Source of the DNA: Diospyros lotus
Taxonomy: Eukaryota; Streptophyta; Magnoliopsida; Ericales; Ebenaceae
DNA: 64,000 nucleotides
Assembly (NCBI RefSeq): GCF_014633365.1
Contig: NC_068342.1
Location: forward strand, 3,706,622-3,770,621
Direction of reading: 5' to 3'
Made by a program: the position numbers and the translations under genes
Part shown: positions 38,401 through 50,400 of the stretch, one piece after another
Numbering within the stretch: the stretch's first letter is position 1
Layout of the letters: the number at the start of each line of letters is the position of its first letter
Notes under the pieces: model-generated
Told to the model about the DNA's origin: nothing
Databases searched by the model: none
Seen by the model: only the letters and a program-made list of their open reading frames with translations

Positions 38401-41400
38401 AGTAGAAGAAGAAGTAGAACAAGAAGTGGTAGAAGGAGAAGGATTGTAAGAAGATGAAGAAGAAGTGCAAAGAGAGGAAAGAGGGGAGATCTCCTTTCAT
38501 ACGTTAAAAGGTAGTTTGATGGGGCAGATAATCAAAGTGAGGGGCCAGGTGGGAAAAAGAAAGTTAATGGTGCTGAATGACTGTGGAAGCACCCATAGCT
38601 TCTTTAGTGAAGCAACACCTATAGACCTAAAGTGCCCTTTGACAACCACGACTCCCTTGTTTGCCACTGTAGCTAATGGCAGTAGAATGTTCAGTCACTC
38701 CAAATGCTTGGGATTCACATGGATTATGCAAGGGCAGGAATTTGTGGAATATCTAAGAATTTTGGAATTGGGAGGGTGTGACATCGTTCTTGGTGTGGAT
38801 TGGATGAGGACGGTGAGTCCCCTCACTTTTGACTTCAATAAATTAAAAGTCACGGTGGTAATTGAAGGAAAGAAGTTGACCTTACTGGGTAGCCTAGAGC
38901 AGGGAGAATGCAAGCTCATTAAAGGGATAAAGTTGTAGAAGATGATGAGGAAGAAATGGGGACAAATAGCACAACTCTATTCTATAAGAGCTATAGAATT
39001 GGAAGATGACAGCCAGCCCAAAGAAGGGGCCCCACCTACAGACTCTCTGGAGGCACAGATCGCAAAGAAGGTACAATTTTCAGATAGCTTACATTCAATT
39101 TTGGTAGAGTTTAAGGATCTATTTACGGAACCAAATTCCTTGCCTCCCCAAAGACCCTTAGACCATTCAATTCATCTCAAACCTAACTCAGCTCCTTTTA
39201 ACATTCGAGCATATAGGTACCCCCCTTATTCAGAAAACAGAAATTGAGAAACATGTGAAAACCATGTTAGACTCGACTATCATTTAGCCAAGTCAAAACC
39301 CCTATGCTTCTCCAGTTCTCCTTGTTAAAAAGAAGGATGGAACTTGAAGGTTTTGCATAGATCATAGACAACTCAATTCTAATACAATAAAGAACAAGTT
39401 CCCCACACCTTTGATTGATGACCTATTGGATGAGTTGTTTGGTGCAAAAATATTCTCTAAGTTGGACCTTAGGCCTGGTTACCACCAAATTCGAATAGCA
39501 CCATCTAACATACCTAAAATAGCTTTTAGAACTCATCAAGGCCTATACGAATTCACTGTTATGCCATTTGGCTTATCCAACGCCCCCGCCACTTTTCAAG
39601 CCTTGATGAACTAGATTTTCTTACCCCATTTGAGGAAGTTCATCCTAGTTTTTTTTTTATGACATCTGTGTTTATAGTTCCACTTTTGACCAACACTTAT
39701 CACACCTTTGCACCACATTTGAGATCCTTAAGTCTCACCAATTGTTTGTTAAGCTCTCCAAATGTACTTTTGTTGCCAAGGAAGTTGAGTATTTGGGCCA
39801 TAATATTTGTGGTGAAGGAGTGAGGACAAATCCAAAGAAAGTGGAAGTTATGAGAGAGTAGCCTAGGCCTAAGACAGTAAAGGAGTTGAGAGGATTTTTG
39901 GGCCTGACTAGTTATTACTGGAAATTTGTTCAGCACTACGGTATGATCAGCAAGCCACTAACTGAGCTGCTAAAGAAGGAGGGTTTCCAGTGGAATCCAA
40001 GGGCAGAATCAACTTTCATTGCCCTCAAGAAAGCCATGTATATGGCCTCGGTCCTTGCTTTACTAGATTTCTCCAAGTTTTTTTGCAGTGGAGACGGACG
40101 CATGTGACTCGGGGATTGGGGTTGTGTTGGTACAGCAGGGGTGACCCTTGGCTTTTATAAGCCAAGCCTTTTCCCAAAAACACTTGGGCTTAAGTGTTTA
40201 TGACATAGAACTATTGACGGTGCTAAGAGCTATTGATGAATGGCGTCATTATCTAGAAGGGAGTCCATTTGCGATCAAAACGGACCATGAAAGCTTGTAG
40301 TTTTTAGCTCAACAGAAGCTGCACACGCATCTCTAGCGAAAGGGAGTTTCAAAACTTATGGGTCTGGATTTTACTATTCAGTACAGAAAGGGTAAGGAGA
40401 ACGTAGTGGCTGATGCCCTCTCAAGACGAGATGAGAATGCAGTTTGTCAGTCTATTACAATTCTAGTGCTAGAGTGGATGAAGGAGTTGGAAGCAAGCTA
40501 TGAGAAAGCTGAGTGGCTCAAAGAGATTTTGGCGCAGCTGGTAATTAATCCTGTTGCAGTCCCTGATTATACCTTGACTAATGGGTTGGTGAGATACAAA
40601 GGACGGTTGGTGGTGGGAGATGACACTGCCCTAAAATAGAAAATTCTTAAAGCTCTACAAGGTTCTCCAATAGGTGGTCATTGAGGAATTTGTGCCACTT
40701 ATCAAAAGGTAAAGCAACTGTTCTTTTAGCCGAGATAGAAAACGGAAGTATTGAAGTTTGTAATGACATGTGCAGTATGCCAGCAATGTAAACACGAGCA
40801 GGTGCCCTATCCTGGTTTACTACAACCTTTGGCTATACCACAACAAACATGGGAAAGCATTTCTATGGACTTTGTAGAAGGCCTCCTTAAATCAAAAGGT
40901 AAAGATGTGATTATGGTGATAGTCGATCGACTGACTAAGTTTGGGCATTTCCTCAGCTTGTCTCATCCATTTATAGCTCGAGAAGTGGCTAGGACATTTT
41001 TGGACAGAGTGGCCAGCTTCCATGGTATCTCTAAAATCATTGTTTCGGATAAAGATAAGGTTTTTACAAGTTCATTTTGGTAGGAGTTATTTAAGAAGCT
41101 GAGAGTGGGATTATGTATGTCAACGGCCTACCACCGTCAAACGGAATGAGTGAACCAGTGTTTGGAGGCGTATTTGAGGTGTATGTGCTTCAACCACCCC
41201 AAGAGTTGGAATAAGTGATTGCCGTTAGCACAATGGTGGTATAATTTCACCTATCACAGTGCCATCAAAAGAAGTCCTTTCAAAGTTATGTTTGGATATA
41301 GACCTACTTTACTGCCTGCACTATCAAGGTCTCAACCTACTATGGTTGATGTGGAGCACTATTTCCTACCGAGACAACAGTTGCTAAAGGTCCTAAAAGA

Positions 41401-44400
41401 GAATTAGCTACTGCCTGTAACAGGACGAAACAAGCAACAGACAGATGACGCGGTGAGAGGACTTTTGAGGTAGGAGATATGGTCTACCTCAAGGTATGAC
41501 GATTTTTACAACAGCCTTATACGTCTCTACTAGTTTCTAAACTGAGTCCAAAGTATTTTGGACCTTATCAAATTATGGCCAGGGTAGGTCCAGTGGCGTG
41601 CAACTACCTGAAGGGCTGAATCAACATCCTGTATTCCATGTATCCTTGCTCAAATTGGCGAAAGGAGTGGTTGTGTCCGCTAGATAGGACTTACCCTCTA
41701 GTGCAGAGGAGGAAGAGGAGATGATTGAACCTCGTGCGGTGTTAGAGAAACATGTACAATACCAAGGGCATCTATCTCTGGTTCAAGTGAGGGTGCAGTG
41801 GTCTCATTTACCACTGGACAACACTACATGGGAGTATCTTCCAGATCTTCTGAAGTAGTTTCCCCGAGCTGTAGGCCTTCTTTGAATTCTTGGGGACAAG
41901 AATGATTTGAAGGGGTGGGGATTTATCATGACCCTAGGGAGTAGTGTGTAATATTGTAAAATGTTAGGGTCTAAATGAGGAAATGAAGGAGTTAATAGAA
42001 TTGTTGTGAACGGCTAACTGAAGTCGTTGGGTAGTTAGAAGATAGTTGATGTAGCTAGAGGTCCTATAAACATGGACTTACGGCACTTTGAGAGATATCT
42101 TGGAAGTGAATAATCATTCTCTCTCTCTCTTGATTCTCTCTTTCCCTCATCTTTCTTTCTGTTCTCTTTCTTTCTATCAATTCTCACGTTCATATATTAC
42201 CAAATTGCAAGCCCTAATTCAAGGGCTTGACAATGAAGGGCTTGATTTCCATTGTTAGGTCCTTTTTTTTGGCTTTTTTTTTTTTTTGGGGGGGGGGGGG
42301 GGGGGGTAGGCATTGTAATTTCGTTGGGTCCATTTCTTAACAAGACGAGTAGTAACTACTAGGAAAAATGATGATGGTAGTTGAATCATTTATTGTGAAA
42401 AGTAAGCAAGATGAGCACAAAATTATATTAGAGGATGTTAAATTCACAAAAGTCCAAATCCTTGTGTCAAAAGAAAACTGACAACATTGCTATGCGTCTA
42501 ATACAATTTGCAATTATCTCAAATTATCCAGACATGATAGGATAAATTCCTCAATATCATCTTATTTTCTTCACACTATACTATAATACACAGGACCAAT
42601 TGAGATTGTCATGTTCTTTCATTACAAAACTCGAGGCTAAGTTTTCATGTTGGGGGAAGTTGATGTATTGAATATCAAAGAGGGTCCTTTGTGACTCCAA
42701 AATATAGGAAAATGGAAAGGTGAATTATTCTTATTTAGCATATTTTTATTTATCAATTATCTCCATTCACGGCCATCTCATGAAATTTTTCTATATAAAG
42801 ATGGTATTGGAACTTTATCCACTAAACCTAACTTGGTTAGGATAAGGTGCAGTGATCTTATTGTGTTGCATCTTGATTATTTTGATAATTTATGTGTCTT
42901 GCATTCATATCGAGTCATATCAATGTCTCGCATTTGATGCTATAGTTTTTACCTGCATATGTTGGCTTGAGTGTGCTCTGATTCCTTGTTCCCCTTTTTT
43001 TTTTTGGGTGGGGTTCTTTTTCTGGTCGAACAGGTGTTGTGGGCTTCATTTGACAAACTAGAGCTTGGCCCATCCTCCACCAAGCACATTCTCTTAATTG
43101 GTTACTCCAATGGCTTTCAAGTCCTTGATGTTGAAGATGCTTCTAATTTCAGTGAATTAGTTTCCAGGCGTGATGATCCAGTCACATTTTTACAAATCCA
43201 ACCAATCCCTGTGAAGTCCAAAGGCCATGAAGGATTTAGAGCTTCACATCCCTTGCTGCTGGTAGTTGCATGTGATGAAACAAGAAGCTCGGGTCCCATG
43301 CAAAATGGGGGGGATGTTTTGGTCAGAGATGGTTATATTGAACCCCAAACAGGGAACCTTCTCAACTCTCCAACAGCAGTTCGGTTTTATTCATTAAGGT
43401 CTCACAACTATGTTCATGTTCTGAGATTTCGATCTACTGTCTATATGGTTAGATGCAGTCCACGAGTAGTGGCTGTGGGTCTTGCAGCACAAGTATGTTT
43501 CCCTCCCCCCCTTTTATTCTTTTTATTTCATTTCGTTTGATATCTGTTTTGCTGGTGATTAAGCATCATATTTTAGAAGTTCATATTCCAAATTTATATC
43601 CTACCATTGTTGATAAATTTTACTAGGGTTGGACTAGTTAATAATTTACCTGGCAGATATCCTAAGCAAAAGCGGACAGACTGAATAAATAGTGCTCTAT
43701 GATGATTTTTGGGGGATTCTTGCTAAGATTCTCATGACCGGATGAATGAGATAGATGCTCCAAGGACTGCTAATAGTTGAACAAAACGTTCACTCAAGGG
43801 GGTGGTCTCTGGAAACAGAACTACTTAATTAGGAGAAGTTTACTAGTAGTTCCTAACAGTTACTAATGTATTTATTGTTTTGTTGGCAGATATATTGCTT
43901 TGATGCGGTTACTCTTGAGAGTAAATTTAGTGTTCTTACTTATCCTGTTCCTCAGTTGGGAGTCCCCGGACTGGTTGGAGTTAACATTGGCTATGGCCCA
44001 ATGTCTGTGGGTCCCAGATGGTTAGCTTATGCATCTAATAACCCCTTGTCATCAAATGCCGGACGTCTAAGTCCCCAAAGTCTTAGCCCTTCTCCAGGTG
44101 TTAGCCCTTCTACTTCACCTGGTAGCGGAAGCCTGATGGCTCGGTATGCAATGGAATCAAGTAAGCACTTAGCTGCTGGATTAATGAATCTGGGTGACAA
44201 GGGATACAAAACTTTGACCAAATATTATCACGAGATGCGTCCTGATGGTTCTAGCTCTCCCGTTTCATCAAATTCAGGATGGAAAGTTAGCAGAACTGCA
44301 ACACAGTCAACAGAAACTGAAACTGCTGGGACGGTTAGTCTATACTATTTAAGGACATAGCATCCTACACCAAAAATTAATTTTTGCAATTTTCCTTTAT

Positions 44401-47400
44401 GAAGGATGAGGAGTTTAGATTTATGATAGAGGAGAAAGACATTGAAATTCTTATTGTTGATTATATGAGACAAAAATGCATCTCTAGATTTGATAATAAC
44501 ACTCAAGCTAACATCTGGTAGTAGCACTAACTTCTATGAAATAATGGTGGGAGTTGATATTCTAAAAAAATTATTTGATTGTTTGGCTGTGGATCCAAAA
44601 AAATAGAGCAAAGATGATTTTTCTTATTGTTTGTTGCAGGTTGTTGTGAGAGATTTTGTGTCTAAAGCTGTTGTATCACAATTTAGGGCTCATACTAGTC
44701 CAATATCTGCTCTATGCTTTGATCCAAGTGGGACTCTTCTGGTTACTGCCTCTATCTATGGAAACAATATAAATATCTTCAGGATTATGCTGTCCCAAAA
44801 TGCATCAGGAACTTACGATTGGAGTTCTTCTCATGTGCACCTTTACAAGCTCCATCGTGGCATGACTTCAGCTGTACATTCTTTATCTTCTGTTGCTTAT
44901 GACTATGTTTCTCAATATTCTTGGTTCATATTTTGATCTGGCATGCTTTTATGTGACAGGTGATTCAAGACATTTGTTTTAGTCAATATAGCCAGTGGGT
45001 AGCAATTGTTTCATCCAGGGGGACTTGCCATATATTTGTTTTATCCCCTTTTGGTGGTGAGACTGGTCTGCAGGTAATACCCAATTCCCATGCTGATGGC
45101 CCTAGCCTCATACCTGTCCTATCCCAACCATGGTGGTCTGCTTCATCTCTCATGATAAGTCAGCAGTCCTGCCCTCCACCTCCACCACCTATCAATCTCT
45201 CAGTTGTTAGTAGGATAAGACTTGGTAACTCTGGGTGGCTCAATACAGTCAGCAGTGCTGCATCTTCTGCAGCAGGAAGGGTCTCAGTGCCTTCTGGTGT
45301 TGCTGCCATTTTTCACAATTCTGTACATCATCGCGCACAACCTGCTCCCCCAAATGTCAATCCTTTGGAGCACCTATTGGTCTATTCCCCTACTGGCAAT
45401 GTAATTCAGTATGAACTTCTTCCTTCAATAGGGGGAGAGCAAGGTGAATCTTCTTCAAGAACTGGGGCAGGTTCATTGGTGCAGATGCAAGACGATGAGC
45501 TACGTGTAAAATCTGAAACTGTTCAATGGTGGGATGTCTGCCGAAGAGTAGATTGGCTTGAAAGAGAGGAATGCATTTATGGGATTACTCCTGGTGGGCA
45601 AGATTCTACTGGGATGGTCCTGGATGCTTTTAATTATGAAGATAATGGTACTGGTGAAAAGGATATTGTAAAGCCACATGAACATTCTCATTTGTATCTC
45701 TCTAATGCGGAGGTGCAGATACGGTCTGGGAGAATGTCAATTTGGCAGAAGTCTAAGGTATTTCTTTGTTCAATGATGAGTTTCATATGACTTCCTCCAT
45801 GTGCTTACGATGTTCCTCCTCTATTCTAGATATGTTTTTTCAGGATGAGTCTTCACAGGGATGTGGAGCAGAATATAATTAAAGATCATATCAGTGGAGA
45901 GATTGAGATTGAAAAGGTTCCTGTTCATGAGGTTGAGATAAAGCGGAAGGATTTGCTTCCTGTTTTTGACCGCTTCCAGAGGATTCAGTCAGACTGGAGT
46001 GATGATAGGTAATTTCATTTATCTGTTTATAAGTCCTAGTTACTTGCCAGTGATTTCTGAGATGCTTTGCTGATCACTGGGTGTTGATTAGGAGAATTCT
46101 GAATAGCCATTGTAATATATTAAAATCTGTCTTCAGGGAAAGCTTGAGGTTTTGCATTTTCCCCCATGCTTTGTCTTTCTGCTTCTTTTTTTACTATTGT
46201 CTTCCAGACTTTACAGCTTCCTACATTTGTCCATAGTTATTTTTTTCCCGCAGTTAGATCTTGAAATTCTGGGTGTTAAGTTTGTCTAAGATAGAATTAT
46301 TTCAGTAAGTTTAGATGTGGAATTACTTCACATACATATATATATATATCTATATATTACACATATATGTGTTATAGGTTCAAACAAAGATTTTAGTGAT
46401 TGAGCCATATCCTTCATATTGTTGATATATATATTCGTCAAATGGGAATTCTGACCCTGACCCTTCAAATTGGCAGATTGTTGTCTAAACGTAAAATATT
46501 CCTCATTGTCATTCATTGGCTTAGTCCTTTCCTCGTGGTGTTGGAAAAACAAAAGTATTAGATTCCCTATGTCCAGGAAATAGGTTTCCCCAGTTCTCTA
46601 GTTGGAAAACCATGTACTGCCGGTATATTTCTAAGTTGCATGGGGATGTGCATTGTATTAGCGAATTCAGTTTCCATTGGATTTGTGGCATGATTTTCTT
46701 TTGATCTTGCTGCTATATGCAAGTTTTATGGTGCTGCTTCTAACCATTCAATGCAAGTCCTTTGTTGTTCTGGAAGCATTGGCTCACTATTGAGGGAGCA
46801 TACTCCATGCATGTGTATGACATGCATTAGACACATCGGAAATATATCCGGCACAATCATTTCCAATCCTTTTCCCCTTCCATACATGTACTAACACACA
46901 GGGCCATGTGTATTTGGATGAAAATACTGGATGGACATGCCAGAGGCTCAAGTAAATTTTTCAGAAGTTACAAAGCAGGAATATTGACTAGTGTAATAGC
47001 TGATTATAGATCAATAAAGCCAAACATGAGCAATAAAGAATCTCTCCAAAATTTTGATGTTTGGTTCATGGTTCAATGGCCATTTTATTCAAGGATCCCA
47101 CCTTATTCTCAAACCTGGTGGTTTGGTTGATTGGTCCTTCATCCATGAGAACATATATTCCTTGTACATGTACTTCAACCAATTTTTCTGGTTTTAAGTG
47201 TGACTCAACCAGAACAAGTAAAAGAATAAAAGATGAAGAGAAAAGAAGAGGAAAAAAAAGAAAAGAAAGCCACTCTCCAATCCAAAAATATAAAGAAAAA
47301 GGGAAAAGAAAGAAAACCACACTTTTATATTCAGACTAGGGAGAGATAGAGGCTGCAATCTGACGAATGAATGAGGAGGAAACATACCAGAGAAACTGCT

Positions 47401-50400
47401 TTAGATCCCCAATTCAAGTGGGCATCCCATCAGTTTGTCTAACAGAAAGTTGATCGATTGGTCAACAATCTATAGAGATGCTGCTGTTCTATCTTATGTT
47501 CATTCAGACTTTGACCTCTGTTCTTAGACCAGAAGTGGGAGTAACAGGAAAGTAGCATAGAGTAGTCTTAACTACACTGTCTACCCCCTCTGCTTGCTTG
47601 CTCTTGTTTATGTGCCTGTTGGCCTTCTGCTTGTAAATTTCAGGATAGACAGAGATGTGTATACAGAAATATTAGGTTGCCATATCCTTTTGTTTGGTAC
47701 GGCTGTCACATAGTGTGTTTGGTAGCTTTTTCATTCTCTGGAACTGTGATTAATTAGTCAATAGGAACCAAAGTCTTCTCCTTATTGGACCCAGCTTTAT
47801 GGGCCAAAAAGTGTGGGCAGGGAATAAAATTGTGTGCTGAGGCTTGCCACATGGTTCACAATAATAAATGAGACACGATCACATTTTCTCATAAACCTCT
47901 TCTTCTGCAACAATGGCGCTAAAACTTTCATGCTCAACAGAAAAGATAAAATTACATATTTTTATAGCAAAAGTCTATAGAAATTTTGCCATGTCCCAAC
48001 CTTGTCCTAAGTTATTTAATGTTGCAATATCACAATGGCATGTTTGTGTTTGTGCTTCATAGCTTAATTTTAAAAGTATTTGCTTCCTTTGAAATCCATT
48101 TAGCATCAGTGAATTCTGATATGGAACTAAAAGCCTCATTTTTGTCTTGAGACAAAATGGTTTTGACTTTCTGATGTGTGGCCGTGTACTTTATCAAAAA
48201 ATGCTCTTTTCCTTATCAAAATGTATTCATTTTCAGACATGAGTGCTAAGCTTTAATTTAGTCGTGCTGCATTATTTTAATTGCAAGGGGATCCATTCCA
48301 GGTCTCATAAAGCATAAAGTTGCATATTTACTTCATTATGGGAGGATGTTTTGTCACTTATTTTGAAGTAAAATCTTGCATGTAAAACAATATCTTGGAA
48401 AACATTTAAATATTTATTTTGTGCTCAAATCTAATATTGATAGGTGAATTTATTTCTTTGTATGTTGGAGGGGATATGCTCTGAGTTATGGCGCTCACTT
48501 TTTCTAGAAAAAATATGAACTAATCCTCAATTTAATAAAAAATTATATATTTGGATATTTTTCCAAGATATGGCTTTAAATGCATGAATTTTCTTCAAAA
48601 TAAGTGATAGAATAGCCTACTGTAATGAATAAGATTGTTTTAAATGCATGAATTAGCTCAAAATAAGTGAGAGAATATTTTTCCAAATGACTGAATGTTG
48701 GCTTACCATAATGGCGCAACACCAATAACATACCAAACCTTTATCCCACTATATGGGGCCGGCCACATGAATTCTAATTTTCCATTCATTTCAACCATTA
48801 TGACGCAAATATGCAATTTTAATGCTTTATCACTGGTACATGGACTAGAATTGGAAATATACTACATCAAACATTCTGAAGTGTGATACAATAGGATAGG
48901 ATTGGCTTTGTCCAGGTTACTATTAAAATCTAAGATACCTCTACAATAGATTGTTTACTGGTTAAACATTTAATAAATAATACTAAACAATCTATTTTTT
49001 GCTTAAATTAATCATGTGATTCTGAAAGCATGATTTTTATTTCTTTTATGTTCAATCTTGTCAGAAATCCATTTCTCTATATTTTAATTCATTTATATTC
49101 TTTTCTATTTAAAAAAGTCTTCATGCAAACAAATATAAAATACTTGGGTTAACTGTCTACCATCAATAAGTTTATCATTTGGAATGATCCTATTGATTTA
49201 GAAGTCACTAGGAAATTATGGTTCTTGGGTTACATGGTACCACATTGATCAATTTGCAGTGTTAAAAATATGCGAATAGAGCTGTTCCACTCTATGTAGT
49301 ACGTCAGCCTCTCTGCCTGTCTTTCTTTGCTCTGGCCCCAGCTAGTGTTGCCTGTTCATTCATTAATTCTGATTCCAAAGTTGGCGGGAGAATGTGTATT
49401 TTCATCATATGAGTTTGTAAGACTGCATTATCTCAAAATTATAGCATTGTGACCCCCAGTCTGGTCATCATGGAGACAGCCTGACTTAATCAACCAGTGA
49501 TTAGCTATAATTTACCATTTTGCTCTTGGACCTTTTGTCTTTGGTTCTGAAACTTTAATCTATATGTATCTGCAAGCACTCTGATTTGATTTCTGTATTT
49601 GTTGCTGCTGCTGGATGATGTTTTTAGCCATTGCATTATAATTTTTGGCACCAAATCTCATGACTGTTTTAATCACTATGAAACTTGTTGCAAGGGGGTC
49701 ATATTTGCAGCTAGCTTGCCACATATTACTTTTACAAAGGTTTATGATTGTCTGCATCCTCATATTGCATGCTGGCTGCTTTCAGGAACAAAGTTGTTAC
49801 CTTCCCTCGATATTTTCATGCCCCCTATTTGCATAGGCTGTGAGCATATTGGAGTAAAATGAAATTATTTATTTAATTTACCTAAAAGGTCTTTGGTTAT
49901 CGAGGATTTGAACAAACAAATCTTTTACCTGCTTTGACTTCTATGGTTGTTTCTTGGGCTAGTTGTATGTTTATTTTTATTGAATGGGTTTTAGATTTAT
50001 CTTGGTTTGTAAGAATGAACAGAAAATCTTACAGAATTTCATTAACATACAACCCTAGTTATAAGGTTGAATATTTTCAACTTAGGAAGGATTACAAGAA
50101 GGAAAGATTACAACAAGACACATTAGGAAAGTGTCCTAATTTGAAATTAGGAAACTATCCAAAAACAAAATTAGGAAACTACATAATTTAGTAACTTCTT
50201 AAAAACCCTAACATTCTAGAAAGAGTTGTGGACGGCTACTTTCCTCTTTCTCTTGAATTGCACATGGCAACACTCCCCCTCAAGCTGGTGAATGAATATC
50301 AATCATTCCCGGCTTGCATACTAGGCCTTCAAATCTTCTAGTAGTCAATCTTTTTGTTAGAAGATCAACCACCTGTTTCTTGGATGGAACATAGGGTATT

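Larger units (their letters stand above)
36833..42232 (+). mobile_element. Ty3/Gypsy LTR retrotransposon, near full length but inactivated
   Basis: Two 309-bp LTRs (36833-37141 and 41924-42232) begin TGTCACGACCC / TATCATGACCC and end AAGGGCTTGACA. They differ at roughly a dozen positions by eye. A primer-binding site TGGTATTAGAGCC starts at 37145 and a purine-rich tract lies before 41924. The order gag-protease-RT-RNase H-integrase is Gypsy. A chromodomain-like end ([12 protein letters not shown], near 41815) suggests a chromovirus. Flanks TGATT and ATGAA do not form a target duplication, so one side may be rearranged. Confidence 0.88.
20577..43033 (+). other. ATG18h intron 1, 22.5 kb, transposon-filled
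   Basis: The donor CAG|GTCTTA after residue 58 and the acceptor TCGAACAG at 43033 keep phase 0 and join DHHKDQ to VLWASFD, a junction expected for ATG18h. Inside are a gag-only LTR element with a hAT, a short LTR-like repeat pair, a Copia element with two insertions, and a Gypsy element. 20577-22214 and 42372-43033 look like the original intron. Confidence 0.85.

Noticed and set aside
45837..45843. TTTTTTCAG as acceptor of ATG18h exon 6
   Set aside because: It puts exon 6 out of frame and reaches a stop quickly; the TTCTAG ending at 45829 restores the frame through KSK-ICFF and the [13 protein letters not shown] block.
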